From NCBI GenBank assembly GCA_903877135.1, contig CAIRCN010000020.1, forward strand, positions 186,001-250,000: a DNA stretch of 64,000 nucleotides. The letters run 5' to 3'. This document shows, in pieces, positions 51,638 through 60,761 of the stretch. The notes beneath the pieces are model-generated. The model was not told where the DNA came from. It saw nothing but the letters and a program-made list of their open reading frames with translations, and made no database searches. Position 1 is the first letter of the stretch. Each line of letters starts with the position of its first letter. The stretch comes from an uncultured Opitutia bacterium (GTDB lineage Bacteria; Verrucomicrobiota; Verrucomicrobiia; Opitutales; Opitutaceae). A program made the position numbers and the translations under genes.

Positions 51638-52528
51638 ATGATTCACCCCGCCCTTCGCCTGCAACTCGTCGCCATGTGGCTCGCCTTGGCCGCCGCTGGC
51701 TGCGCCGCACCTAGCCCAGATTTCATGACGTTGTTCGACTACGACCACTCCGCCACGCTGGAAATCCACGAACTCGGCACCGCGACGCGAGACCACGCCG
51801 TCGTGCACGATCTCACGTTCATCGGCGTGAAAAAACCTGTGAATGCCTACCTCGTGACGCCCACCGGCGGCATCGGGCCATTCGCGGGTATCTTGTATGT
51901 CCACTGGCTCGGCACACCGGCGACGACCAATCGTACGGAGTTCCTTAACGAAGCCGTCGCCCTCGCTGGTAGCGGCGTGGTCTCGCTGCTCGTGGACACG
52001 ATGTGGGCGCGGCCCAAGTGGTATGAGGATCGCGTGCCCGAGGAGGATTTCGCCGCTTCTGTGCGGCAGGTGATCGAACTGCGCCGGGCAATGGATCTGC
52101 TGCTGAGCCGACCGGGCGTGGATGCGAAGCGCATCGCCCTCGTCGGGCACGATTACGGCGCGATGCACGGGATCGTGATGGGCGGAGTCGATCGCCGGGC
52201 CAAAACCTACGTGCTGATGGCCGGCACGCCGCATTTCATCGACTGGGCGCTCTACGCGCGCCAGCCGAAAGACCTCAAAGCTTTCCGCCAGCAACTCGCA
52301 CCGCTCGACCCAATCAATTTCATCGCGCGCGTGGAACCAGCAACGGTGTTTTTCCAGTTCGCGGGCAAAGATGAATATGTGCCAGCAACCTCCGCCAGTG
52401 CCTTCTACGCCGCCGCCTCGCCCCGCAAGCAGATGTCGACCTACGCGACCGGCCACGATCTCCATACACCGGAGGTGGCTGCCGACCGCATCGCCTGGCT
52501 CAGGCACGCACTCGCGCCAAGCCAGTGA
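51638..52528 (+). CDS. alpha/beta hydrolase lipoprotein with an Asp at the nucleophile position
   Basis: A 296-residue lipoprotein (lipobox AAGC, Cys22) of the alpha/beta hydrolase fold, similar to dienelactone-hydrolase-like proteins. The nucleophile elbow reads VGHDYGAMHG with Asp172 where Ser or Cys is usual, as in epoxide hydrolases and haloalkane dehalogenases. The probable His is in ATGHDLHTPE and the acid in FAGKDEYVPA. An Asp nucleophile would form an ester intermediate, so dehalogenase or epoxide-hydrolase chemistry is possible. The true substrate is unknown. Confidence 0.78.
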   Translation: MIHPALRLQLVAMWLALAAAGCAAPSPDFMTLFDYDHSATLEIHELGTATRDHAVVHDLTFIGVKKPVNAYLVTPTGGIGPFAGILYVHWLGTPATTNRTEFLNEAVALAGSGVVSLLVDTMWARPKWYEDRVPEEDFAASVRQVIELRRAMDLLLSRPGVDAKRIALVGHDYGAMHGIVMGGVDRRAKTYVLMAGTPHFIDWALYARQPKDLKAFRQQLAPLDPINFIARVEPATVFFQFAGKDEYVPATSASAFYAAASPRKQMSTYATGHDLHTPEVAADRIAWLRHALAPSQ

Positions 52529-52546
52529 GCGCCGGCCGAACTCCGG

Positions 52547-52792
52547 TCACTCCTTCGATTTTTTCCCTGAACCACCGCCGCCTCCAGCGGTGAGGAGGGT
52601 GCCCGCCAGCACACCGACGGCGAACATGCCGAAGAAAATTAGCGCGGCCGAGGAATGGATCGGAGTTTTCGCCGTCGTGCCGGCGATGGGGAAGAAAAGG
52701 TTGATCTCGTGGACGTTGTTCATGCCCACGTAGAGCACGACGAAGAGGATCAGGAGGAAAAAAATCGATTTAATGACGGCGGCAAAGCTCAT
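52547..52792 (-). CDS. small two-helix membrane protein (LapA-like)
   Basis: An 81-residue protein with two hydrophobic helices (IKSIFFLLILFVVLYVGM and ALIFFGMFAVGVLAGTLL) separated by a short polar loop, and a Gly/Lys-rich tail (GGGGGSGKKSKE). The layout resembles LapA-type small inner-membrane proteins involved in lipopolysaccharide assembly. The similarity is topological only. It starts with MSFAAVIKSIFF and lies 71 bases after the phosphatase gene on the same strand. Confidence 0.65.
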   Translation of the reverse strand: MSFAAVIKSIFFLLILFVVLYVGMNNVHEINLFFPIAGTTAKTPIHSSAALIFFGMFAVGVLAGTLLTAGGGGGSGKKSKE

Positions 52793-52862
52793 GGTGGAAA
52801 GGATTAGACGACCGGCCAGAGCTATGGGCCCTACTTCGGCAGTGCAAACGCAAAACGCCCGT

Positions 52863-53795
52863 TCAGCGAGTGGTCCCAGCCAGCGCCTTGTCGGTATGCC
52901 TACTGACCTCGGTGGAATAAAGCACGCGGCCCCTGTGGTCGATAAACTCGACGCGCATCCGCTCCGCCGTCAGCCGCGCCGCGAGGAAGCCCGAGGTGTC
53001 ACCATTGCTGAACAGGGTCCGGGCGTTGCGTCCGGCGCTGCGCACCGCCGAGCCGGCACCCGATACAAAATACTCCACTGGCCCCGCGTCGCGCAGGTGC
53101 TGCATGTCGTGGTCGTGGCCCGCGAGGTAGGCCTGCACGCCGTAGCGGTCGAGCAGGGGCTTGAGCCGGGCGATGAGGTCGGGCGTGTCGCCGTGGGTCT
53201 TGCTCGCCGAATAGACGGGATGGTGGCCGCAGACGATTTTCCACTGCGCGCGAGAGGTGGCGAGTTCGCGCTCGAGCCAGGCGAGCTGTGCGTCCGCATT
53301 CTGCGTCGCAACGTCGCTAAACTTGGTGGCACTGGTGCGGTAGCTTTTTACGAGAGCAGTGGTGTCGAGGCAGAAAAACTGCACCTTCGTCTGCGCATCA
53401 ACAACTTCGGTCCAGGTGTAATAGCGTGCGAGCATCCGCCAACGCGAGCCGAGCGCGATGCGGTCAACCTGGGCCTGCGGGTTGGTGAGATAGTCGTGGT
53501 TGCCAAGCACAGCATACCACGGGACCTGCAGCGACTCGGCCGTGTAGATGTCGTCGAACGAGGTTTTCCACTGCGGGTCGGTCGTCGATCGCACTCCTTT
53601 GTCATAGAAATTATCACCCAGCGAGAGGATGAGCCGGCAATGCAGCAACGCCGCGGTCCGGCCCATTTGCACGGCATTTTCGCGCTGGCCGTTCTTGCCG
53701 TCGCAGCCCCAGTCGCCAACCGCAAGAAAGGCGAGTTCGGTGTGGCCCGGGATCGCAGACGCCAACGTGAGCCAGAGCAGCAGGAGTTTCTTCAT
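52863..53795 (-). CDS. purple-acid-phosphatase-like metallophosphoesterase
   Basis: A 310-residue exported phosphatase with a signal peptide (MKKLLLLWLTLASAIPGHT). All five metal-binding motifs appear in order: GDWGCDG, LSLGDNFYD, LGNHDY, CGHHPVYS and GHDHDMQHL. They match the tartrate-resistant (mammalian-like) purple acid phosphatases with a di-metal centre. It probably releases phosphate in the periplasm. The ATG at 53795 gives the signal. It is divergent from the second dioxygenase gene. Confidence 0.88.
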   Translation of the reverse strand: MKKLLLLWLTLASAIPGHTELAFLAVGDWGCDGKNGQRENAVQMGRTAALLHCRLILSLGDNFYDKGVRSTTDPQWKTSFDDIYTAESLQVPWYAVLGNHDYLTNPQAQVDRIALGSRWRMLARYYTWTEVVDAQTKVQFFCLDTTALVKSYRTSATKFSDVATQNADAQLAWLERELATSRAQWKIVCGHHPVYSASKTHGDTPDLIARLKPLLDRYGVQAYLAGHDHDMQHLRDAGPVEYFVSGAGSAVRSAGRNARTLFSNGDTSGFLAARLTAERMRVEFIDHRGRVLYSTEVSRHTDKALAGTTR

Positions 53796-53927
53796 ATTTG
53801 GAGCGTAACCAATAGAACACAGTGCCATCGCAGCACAACCTTTCCCTCTTTCCTGCCGTTGACGCTCTGATTCTCTGTCTCACGAGTGGCGACAACCTGC
53901 AAAGTGTGCTACCGAATTGTCCATTTT

Positions 53928-54902
53928 ATGAACACTCCCGCACTCACAATGCCCGCCACATCCCTCCGCCCACCGGGCTATTTCTCGCTCGACGCGGATC
54001 CTGCGGCCGTGAAGGCTTTCTATGAAACCAACGGCTACCTCGTCCTCGAAAACGCTTTCACGCCCACTGAGGTCGACGAGCTGAAACGCGAGACGACACT
54101 CATCTGCCGCGGGGAGCGCGGCGAGTTGCCCGATCACCCGAAAGCGGAGGCCGCCGAGCCGGACGACTCGGTGCTGCAGCGTTTCCTCTGCATCCATTTT
54201 CCGCACAAGTGTTCCGACCTGATGCTGCGCGCCATCCACAACGCGCCGACCGTCAGGGCCCTCACGACCGTCGTCGGCCCCAACGTGAAGTTTATGCAAT
54301 CGATGCTCTTCATCAAATCCTCCGGCAAGCCCGGCCAAGCCTGGCACCAGGACGAGGACTACATCCCCACGCGCGATCGCTCGCTCACCGGCGTCTGGAT
54401 CGCGCTCGACCGCGCCACCGTCGAAAACGGCGGCCTCTGGGTCATCCCCGGCTCACACCGGCCCGGCATCCTCTGGGAGCAACGCTGGCACGGCGACCGC
54501 CGTTTCGACTGCGCCGAGCAGTCGGTCAACTTCCCCTACCGCGATGAGGAGGCGGTCCCCGTCGAGGTCGAGGCCGGCAGCGTTGTGTTTTTCAACGGCT
54601 ACCTGCTGCACCGCTCTCTGCCCAACCGCGCACCGGAGGGCACCTACCGCCGCTCGCTCGTCAACCACTACATGACCTGCGAATCGCATCTCCCCTGGGG
54701 CAAGACCCCGGACGGCGACCACAACGCGCACTACGATTATCGCGACATCATCATCGTCGCCGGCACCGACCCCTACGCCTACAAAGGCTACGCCGACATC
54801 CAGCGCCCCTCGGTCCGCCCCAGCGGCCAGGGCGGTTGCGACAAATGGGGCGGAAACAAATACCAGGACGAGCTGCCCGCCAATTCCGCAACCGGCGGCT
54901 GA
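53928..54902 (+). CDS. phytanoyl-CoA dioxygenase family protein (second copy)
   Basis: A 324-residue Fe(II)/2-oxoglutarate dioxygenase. The iron ligands are His140 and Asp142 in AWHQDEDYIP, with the distal His in LLHRSLPNRAPEG. GSHRPG and the Arg of TYRRSL complete the 2-oxoglutarate site. It is longer than the copy at 32012 and only distantly similar. The ATG at 53928 is the best start, with an alternative at 53949. A weak terminator follows at 54923. The 132-base divergent region upstream shows no clear site. Confidence 0.88.
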   Translation: MNTPALTMPATSLRPPGYFSLDADPAAVKAFYETNGYLVLENAFTPTEVDELKRETTLICRGERGELPDHPKAEAAEPDDSVLQRFLCIHFPHKCSDLMLRAIHNAPTVRALTTVVGPNVKFMQSMLFIKSSGKPGQAWHQDEDYIPTRDRSLTGVWIALDRATVENGGLWVIPGSHRPGILWEQRWHGDRRFDCAEQSVNFPYRDEEAVPVEVEAGSVVFFNGYLLHRSLPNRAPEGTYRRSLVNHYMTCESHLPWGKTPDGDHNAHYDYRDIIIVAGTDPYAYKGYADIQRPSVRPSGQGGCDKWGGNKYQDELPANSATGG

Positions 54903-54922
54903 CGCATTCCGCTCAAATCGAC

Positions 54923-54947
54923 TTGCCGGCCGGAGCGCCGGCAATTT
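54923..54947 (+). terminator. weak rho-independent terminator for the second dioxygenase gene
   Basis: A perfect 8-base stem (TTGCCGGC) with a 6-base loop, followed by TTT, 21 bases after the stop. The short T-run makes it a weak terminator. Confidence 0.5.
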
Positions 54948-54999
54948 GGGAGCTTGCCATCCGGTGGGTTGGGGTCGCTTAGATTCCCTACACTACGCC

Positions 55000-56214
55000 A
55001 TGGAAATGCCCGCCCAAGTCGCCTCGTCTCGTCCCCCTTCCGCCACGCGCTCCGGCGCCGGTGGCTTCGATCCACGCGATCAGCTCACTCCACGCCGGCT
55101 CACCACCGCGATGTGGGATCAGGCGTTTCTCCTGCGCCACAGCCCGGGCGGCAGCTTCGCCGACTGGGACCGCGTGCTCGATGAGACGGTCGAGCGCGGC
55201 TACAACACCGTCCGTCTCGACCCGATGCCGCAGTGGATCGACCTCGCGATGCCCGGCCGCAAGCTCCACTGGCCTGACCCTAAGGCGCCCTTCCTCCCGT
55301 GGGATTGGAACACCTCTGTCACCGCGCCCGTCGGCCGCTGGTTGATCGCGTTCATGGAGAAACTCCTCGCGCGTCCGAGCCTCCACTACACGCTCAGCGC
55401 GTGGTGGTTTGGTTTTGATCCGAGTCACTCGCTCAAGGGCCCGTCCGTGCTCCGCACGCCGGCCAACCACACTGAAGGCGCTGAGATGTGGGCCGTCATG
55501 CTGCACGAGTGGAAACGCCGCTTCGGCTTCGCGCGGCTCGTCTACGTCGACCTCGCCAACGAGGTTCCATATTTCTTTCCGGGTTTCGTCGCCCGCCTGA
55601 AAAGGGATCACGGCCTAGACTGGGGCACAGCCGACGCGTTTACGCCGGCCCAAGTCGCAGCGATTGCCGCCGAGCTAAATCCTCCGCTGGCGGCGCTGCG
55701 CCGCGAATTTCCGGAGCTGCGTTTCACAGCGTCGATCCACGGCGACCTGCGCTGGCTCGCCGTGCCACTCGAGCTCGACTGCCTCGACGTGCATTTCTAC
55801 GCCGACGCCGACCCGCGCTGGTCGCAGCGCACACGCTTCGGGGAACTCATGCCGCATCTCTATGCGCGCAACGACTGGCACGCTGCCTTTTCCGACCGCT
55901 GCAAGAAAACCGCCGACGCCATCGGCCCGATGCTCCGCCAGCGCCAGCGCGCCAAGCTCGCGCACTTCGCCGCTTGGGCCGCCGAGCGCGGCGCGCCGCT
56001 CACCACAACCGAGGCGTGGTCGACTTGGTATTATTTCGACAGTCTCGACCTCGACTGGGGTTGGCTGCTCGAATGGGCCGAGTGGAGCGTGGACGACGCG
56101 ATCGACGCCGGCATGTGGGGCTGGACTCCGCACAACTACGTGCAGCCGCACTTCGCCAACTGGCGCGACGTGCGCTGGCACCGCCGCCTCACCGACCGCT
56201 TCCTCCGCAGTTGA
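55000..56214 (+). CDS. cellulase-like (clan GH-A type) sugar-binding protein
   Basis: A 404-residue cytoplasmic TIM-barrel protein resembling the sugar-binding cellulase-like family. Glu188 in DLANEVPYFF and Glu338 in LTTTEAWSTW take the positions of acid/base and nucleophile. Aromatic residues (TLSAWWFGFDP, MWGWTPHNY) line the likely cleft. There is no signal peptide. The start is ATG 55000 (55006 also possible). Activity is not established for this family. It stands alone after the dioxygenase, with a repeat region downstream. Confidence 0.75.
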   Translation: MEMPAQVASSRPPSATRSGAGGFDPRDQLTPRRLTTAMWDQAFLLRHSPGGSFADWDRVLDETVERGYNTVRLDPMPQWIDLAMPGRKLHWPDPKAPFLPWDWNTSVTAPVGRWLIAFMEKLLARPSLHYTLSAWWFGFDPSHSLKGPSVLRTPANHTEGAEMWAVMLHEWKRRFGFARLVYVDLANEVPYFFPGFVARLKRDHGLDWGTADAFTPAQVAAIAAELNPPLAALRREFPELRFTASIHGDLRWLAVPLELDCLDVHFYADADPRWSQRTRFGELMPHLYARNDWHAAFSDRCKKTADAIGPMLRQRQRAKLAHFAAWAAERGAPLTTTEAWSTWYYFDSLDLDWGWLLEWAEWSVDDAIDAGMWGWTPHNYVQPHFANWRDVRWHRRLTDRFLRS

Positions 56215-56220
56215 GCAAGG

Positions 56221-56290
56221 TAGGGGCGGTTGTCTCCGACCGCCCTCGGGCCCGCCAACACAACTGGGCGGTTAAGGATAACCGTCCCTA
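56221..56290. repeat. imperfect dyad repeat after the cellulase-like gene
   Basis: A 70-base element. Its ends (TAGGGGCGGTT and AACCGTCCCTA) are inverted with one mismatch. Inside are a 7-base hairpin (GGGCGGT, 56224-56230 with 56239-56245) and a second GGGCGGTTA copy. It resembles a REP- or MITE-like dispersed repeat, but copies elsewhere cannot be seen in this window. Confidence 0.5.
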
Positions 56291-56347
56291 GCCTCGCGCC
56301 CTGCTCCGTCAGATCGGACGTTGGAAAATCCGCCGTTTCCCGGAGGC

Positions 56348-56370
56348 AATGTCACGTAATACGTGACATT
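56348..56370. promoter_or_regulatory. 23-bp perfect palindrome upstream of the APC permease gene
   Basis: AATGTCACGTA, a central A, then TACGTGACATT: two perfect 11-base arms. It lies about 99 bases before the permease ATG and is markedly less GC-rich than its surroundings. It is a strong candidate operator for a dimeric regulator. Which one is unknown. Confidence 0.55.
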
Positions 56371-56468
56371 CTGTATTGGCGCTTTTCGCGCGGGTCGCGA
56401 TCAAGCCAAGCTGCCGGCAGTGTATTCTTGCCACGCCTGCGTCGCACCACAGGCTGGCGTCGGCCTGC

Positions 56469-57764
56469 ATGAGTAACCCCCCGCCGAAAATCGAACTCGT
56501 GCGCGCCCTCGGTCGCTGGACGCTCGTGGCGCTCGTGTTCAACGGCATCGTCGGCAGTGGCATTTTCAGTCTGCCGAGCACCGTCGCCCGCCTCCTCGGC
56601 CCGGCCGCGCTCTGGGGCTATGCGCTCGCGGCGCTCTGCATCCTGCCGATCGTGGCCGTGGTGGCGGAACTCGGCTCGCAATACCGCGAGGCTGGCGGCC
56701 AATACCTCTACGCACGCGACGGCCTCGGCCGCTTCGCCGGCATCCAGACCGGCTGGTTCCTCTGGTTGATGCGGCTCACATCAGCCGGTGCGGTCGCCAA
56801 CGTGTTTGTGACCTATCTCGGGGAATTTCTCCCGGGCGTCACAACGGGACTGCCGCGGGCTATGGTGATGATCGCGGTGTTCGCCGGTCTCGCGGCTGTC
56901 AACTTCCTCGGCGTGCGCGCCGGCGCCGGCCTCTCGAATTTTTTCACGCTGATCAAGCTCACCTCTCTCGGTCTCTTCATCGCCGCCGGGCTGCTGCTGG
57001 CGCAGCATCATGCGCCAACTGTGCTAGACCGCACACCCAGTGCCGGGTCGTGGATCGATGTGCTGGTGACGCTCGTCTTCGCCTACGGTGGCTTCGAGGC
57101 CGCGTTGATTCCAGCCGCCGAGGTCAAAGACCCACGCCAAGACCTCCCGCGTGCCCTCGGTTTTGCCCTGTCGCTCGTCGCAGTCGTTTATTTGCTCGTC
57201 CATCTCGTGACGATGTGGACCGTTCCCGACCTCGCGCACAGCGAGCGACCGTTGGCCGACGCAGCGCGTGCGTTCGACGGCGCGCACGGCGCGGCGGCGA
57301 TCACCGTCGGCGTGCTCATCTCCGCCGGCGGCTGGCTGAGCGTGCAATTCGTGTCGGCGCCCCGCCTCACCTACGCGCTGGCCGAGCGGCGTGACTTTCC
57401 GCCGTGTTTCGCAGCGGTGCATCCTCGGTTTCGTTCACCGCACATCTCCATCCTCGTGTATGCCGTGCTGGTCATCGGCCTCTCGCTCTATGGCAATTTC
57501 ATGTGGAACGTCGTGCTGTCGGTCGCCGCGCGGCTTGTGACCTACGCGACCTCGTGCGCCGCACTCATCCGGCTGCGCCAGATCCGGCCTGAGGCCGACG
57601 CCTGGCGCGCGCCCGCAGGCCGTTTCCTCGCCCTGCTCGGCATCGCGTTCTGCGTTCTGCTCATCTCGCGGCTCACGGCCGCACACGCAGCCATAGTCGC
57701 TGTGGTGGCCGTCATCGCCACAGCGAACTGGTTGGCTGTGCGTCAACGCACCGAGATCACGTGA
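56469..57764 (+). CDS. APC superfamily amino acid permease
   Basis: A 431-residue membrane protein with about twelve helices of the APC superfamily. The first-helix substrate motif NGIVGSGIFSLPSTVA (GxGIF) is near residue 25, and FAYGGFEAALIPAAEVKDPR matches helix 6 and the conserved cytosolic loop. It probably imports or exchanges amino acids. The ATG at 56469 is the start. It may be controlled by the palindrome at 56348. It converges with the DUF885 gene 5 bases away. Confidence 0.88.
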   Translation: MSNPPPKIELVRALGRWTLVALVFNGIVGSGIFSLPSTVARLLGPAALWGYALAALCILPIVAVVAELGSQYREAGGQYLYARDGLGRFAGIQTGWFLWLMRLTSAGAVANVFVTYLGEFLPGVTTGLPRAMVMIAVFAGLAAVNFLGVRAGAGLSNFFTLIKLTSLGLFIAAGLLLAQHHAPTVLDRTPSAGSWIDVLVTLVFAYGGFEAALIPAAEVKDPRQDLPRALGFALSLVAVVYLLVHLVTMWTVPDLAHSERPLADAARAFDGAHGAAAITVGVLISAGGWLSVQFVSAPRLTYALAERRDFPPCFAAVHPRFRSPHISILVYAVLVIGLSLYGNFMWNVVLSVAARLVTYATSCAALIRLRQIRPEADAWRAPAGRFLALLGIAFCVLLISRLTAAHAAIVAVVAVIATANWLAVRQRTEIT

Positions 57765-57768
57765 CCGC

Positions 57769-59598
57769 CTAGCCCTTCTGCGTCGCGGCGATCCACGCGC
57801 GGACGTTTTCCTCCAGCACGTCGAGCGGAACGGCGCCGTCCTTCAGCACGACGTCGTGGAACTGGCGGAGATCAAATTTCGGGCCGAGTTCCTTCGTCGC
57901 CAGAGCGCGCAGCTCAAGAATTTTGAGCATGCCGATTTTGTAGGCGGTGGCCTGGCCGGCCATCACGATGTAGCGGTTCGTCTCGGTGAGGATGTCGCGG
58001 TCGCTGTTGGGCGTGTTGGTGTGGAGCCAGTCGATGACCTGCTGGCGCGTCCAGTGCTTGGCGTGCAGCCCCGTGTCGACCACGAGGCGCGCCGCACGCC
58101 AGAGCTCCATCGAGAGGCGGCCGAAGTCGGAATACGGGTCGGCGTAAAAACCCATCTCCTTCGGAATGCGTTCGCAGTAGAGGCCCCAGCCCTCGACGTA
58201 GGCCGTGTAGCCGAAGCCGAATTTTCGGAATTTCGGGATACCCTGCAGCTCCTGCGCGATCGCGATCTGCATGTGGTGACCGGGAATGCCCTCGTGGAAC
58301 GCCAGCGCCTCCATCTCATATTTCGGCACCGCGCCCATCTCGTAGAGGTTGACGTAGTAGGTGCCGGGCCGCGTGCCGTCCATCGCCGGCTGCTGGTAAA
58401 ACGCCCCGCCGCTCTCGCGTTCGCGGAACGGCTCGACCGCCTTCACGATGATGGCGGCGCGCGGCTTGGTCAGGAACAGTTCGTCGAGCCGTGCACGCAT
58501 GGAGTCGATGATCTTGATCGCGCCCTCGAGGTAGGCGGCCTTGCCCGCAGGCGTGTTGGGGAAATAAAACTTCGGGTCCTCGCGCAGGTGCTTGAAGAAC
58601 GCCGGCAGGTCGCCCTTGAAGCCGACCTTCTGGCGGATCTGGTCCATCTCGGCGTGAATGCGCGCAACCTCCTGCAGCCCGATCTCGTGGATCTGCTCGG
58701 CGGTGAGCGTGGTCGTGGTGGTGCGGCGCAAGGCGAAATTGTAGTAGTCGCCGCCCTCGGGAAATTTCCACACGCCGTCCTCGTCGGTCGCCACTTTCGC
58801 GAGCGATTCCAGCTCGGCAATAAGCGCTTCGTAGGCAGGCTTCACCGACACCAGCAGCGCGCGCTGCGCCTCGGCGACGAGCCGGTCGCGCGTGGCCGGA
58901 TCGGCGTCGGGGATCTTGGCGACCTTCTTCTGAAAATCTTCGAGGAGCGCGCTGGGCTTGCCCGTGGCGTCGAACGGCGCCCCGGTGATGATCCCGCGCG
59001 ACGACTCCAGCACGAGAGGAAACACGAACTTCGGCGGCACGATGCCCTTCGCGCGGCGGATCTCCAACTGGTCCACGAGCTGGTCGAACTTCACCTTCAG
59101 GCCGTTGAGCCGGTCGATGTAGGCCTGCGCATCCTTCACGCTGTCCACCCGATGCATGTTGATCAGGAACGCCACCAAGCCGGTGTGCCTCCCGAACATC
59201 TGGTTCACTGGATAATTGTGATAGCGCCACTTGTAGCCCTCGATGGCGCGCTCCGACTGGCGGACCCAAAGCCGGTAGCTGAGCTGCGTCTGATGGTTGA
59301 GCGCGTCGTAGTTGATGCCGCGCTTCAGCTCGGCGAGATGTTGCACCTGTAGTGCGAAGTCCTCGGTCTCACGCGCCTCGGAGTCGTCGTCCCACTTGCC
59401 GTAGTCCTTGTGGATACCGAGCTGTGTCTGAAACTCGGGACTGCGGTCGACGCGCTCGTTGAAGATGCGCTCGAAAAAGTCGTTCGCCTTCTTCGATTCG
59501 GCGGCGATCTGCTCGGGAGTGTAGCTGGCGGCGAAGGCAACGGTCGCGCCGGCAAATGACGCGGCCGCCAGCGCCGCACGGAGAAAGAATCTGTTCAT
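57769..59598 (-). CDS. exported DUF885 family peptidase-like protein
   Basis: A 609-residue protein with a signal peptide ([19 protein letters not shown]) and a complete DUF885 domain. The family motif HEGIPGHH is at residues 435-442 with [13 protein letters not shown] following, as in zinc-dependent M2/M32-like helical peptidases. The second His and a downstream Glu would bind zinc. A periplasmic carboxypeptidase-like role is likely but unproven. The ATG at 59598 gives the signal. It stands alone. Confidence 0.88.
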   Translation of the reverse strand: MNRFFLRAALAAASFAGATVAFAASYTPEQIAAESKKANDFFERIFNERVDRSPEFQTQLGIHKDYGKWDDDSEARETEDFALQVQHLAELKRGINYDALNHQTQLSYRLWVRQSERAIEGYKWRYHNYPVNQMFGRHTGLVAFLINMHRVDSVKDAQAYIDRLNGLKVKFDQLVDQLEIRRAKGIVPPKFVFPLVLESSRGIITGAPFDATGKPSALLEDFQKKVAKIPDADPATRDRLVAEAQRALLVSVKPAYEALIAELESLAKVATDEDGVWKFPEGGDYYNFALRRTTTTTLTAEQIHEIGLQEVARIHAEMDQIRQKVGFKGDLPAFFKHLREDPKFYFPNTPAGKAAYLEGAIKIIDSMRARLDELFLTKPRAAIIVKAVEPFRERESGGAFYQQPAMDGTRPGTYYVNLYEMGAVPKYEMEALAFHEGIPGHHMQIAIAQELQGIPKFRKFGFGYTAYVEGWGLYCERIPKEMGFYADPYSDFGRLSMELWRAARLVVDTGLHAKHWTRQQVIDWLHTNTPNSDRDILTETNRYIVMAGQATAYKIGMLKILELRALATKELGPKFDLRQFHDVVLKDGAVPLDVLEENVRAWIAATQKG

Positions 59599-59658
59599 GG
59601 AGCGGACATCAGAGACAGAAACGTCGCTCGCGCAAGCCTCGTGCACCGCCCGGAAAAC

Positions 59659-60654
59659 TCAGCCATGCTTCGCCGTCAGCTCATCGTAGGCGGCACTCAG
59701 GTTCATGCCGAGGCGGTTGGGGAGCAGAGTGTGAAAATCGGGGAAGCCCGGGAAATTTACCAGCGCCACAATTTTTTCCTTCGGCTCGCCCGCGGCGATT
59801 TTTTCCTGCGTGTAATCGAGCAGCGCCGAGAGGTAGTCGCGCATCACGCGCAGATCTGCGTGCCCGCCGGTGACGCCGAATTTCTTGCCGCCGTGGCCGA
59901 AGACGTAGATCGCGTCGGCTGGATAAGTTTTAACCACATCCTCGAGCGCCTGCACCCAGCCGCGCAGCGAGCAGCCGCCGGGGCGGTCGGTGACGGGATA
60001 GAGGCGGTTAAAGACGAGGTCGCCGACGTGGACGACGTTGGCCCGCTCGAACACCACCACGATGTCGCCGCCGGTGTGCGCGGGGCCGTGGTAGCGCGCA
60101 CTGACGGTCTCGCCGCCGAGGTCGGCCCGCCAAGTCGCGGGAAAAGTCGCATCGGCGTAAACCTGTCCGTCCAGCCGCGCCCACAGTGGGGCGTTGCCGG
60201 TTTTTTCGGCGCGCTCGGCCGCGGCACGCTGGAGCGCAGGCACCTTGGCGTGCGCGACAATCGTGCGGGTGGCGGGCTTCATCACGCCGTTGCCGCCCGT
60301 GTGGTCGGCGTGGTGGTGCGTGTTGAGCACGACATCGAGCTTGCGTCCGCCGCGCCCTGGCAGCCCCGCCAGAAACATCGCTGCCGTTTCAGGAAACTGC
60401 GTGTCGACCGCCACCAGCGCATCCTTCGTCGTGAGCCACCCAATCGTGCCGCCGCGCCCCATGAAAAGTCCCGCGCCGCCGCGCAGCGCGCGAAATTCCG
60501 TTACCAGTGGTAGCTGCCGTCCGGCCGGCGTGGCGACCGGCACCGTGGGGCGCGACCCTGGCGGGTTGGCGGTCTGTCCGGAAAGCAGCGAGCGGGAGAG
60601 CAACCCCGTGGAAATATAGATCGACGAGCGAACGATGAAATCACGGCGGTTCAT
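59659..60654 (-). CDS. Tat-exported MBL-fold metallohydrolase
   Basis: A 331-residue metallo-beta-lactamase-fold hydrolase. The N-terminus MNRRDFIVRSS has a twin-arginine (Tat) signal, so it is folded before export. Zinc motif HHHADH (His113, His115, Asp117, His118) with HTGGNG following, then GPAHTGGDIVV and VFGHGG supply further ligands. Its activity could be beta-lactamase-, glyoxalase- or quinoprotein-relay-like. The ATG at 60654 sets the Tat signal. It is divergent from the sigma factor gene with about 100 bases between. Confidence 0.82.
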   Translation of the reverse strand: MNRRDFIVRSSIYISTGLLSRSLLSGQTANPPGSRPTVPVATPAGRQLPLVTEFRALRGGAGLFMGRGGTIGWLTTKDALVAVDTQFPETAAMFLAGLPGRGGRKLDVVLNTHHHADHTGGNGVMKPATRTIVAHAKVPALQRAAAERAEKTGNAPLWARLDGQVYADATFPATWRADLGGETVSARYHGPAHTGGDIVVVFERANVVHVGDLVFNRLYPVTDRPGGCSLRGWVQALEDVVKTYPADAIYVFGHGGKKFGVTGGHADLRVMRDYLSALLDYTQEKIAAGEPKEKIVALVNFPGFPDFHTLLPNRLGMNLSAAYDELTAKHG

Positions 60655-60761
60655 GCGCACATCCAAGCACGCCCGCCCGCCGCGCGCACGGAGGAAATTT
60701 CCTGTAACCTTTCCGCCTCCAGGCGGTTTTCTCCTGCAACCAGCCATGCCCGTTGTCGCCC

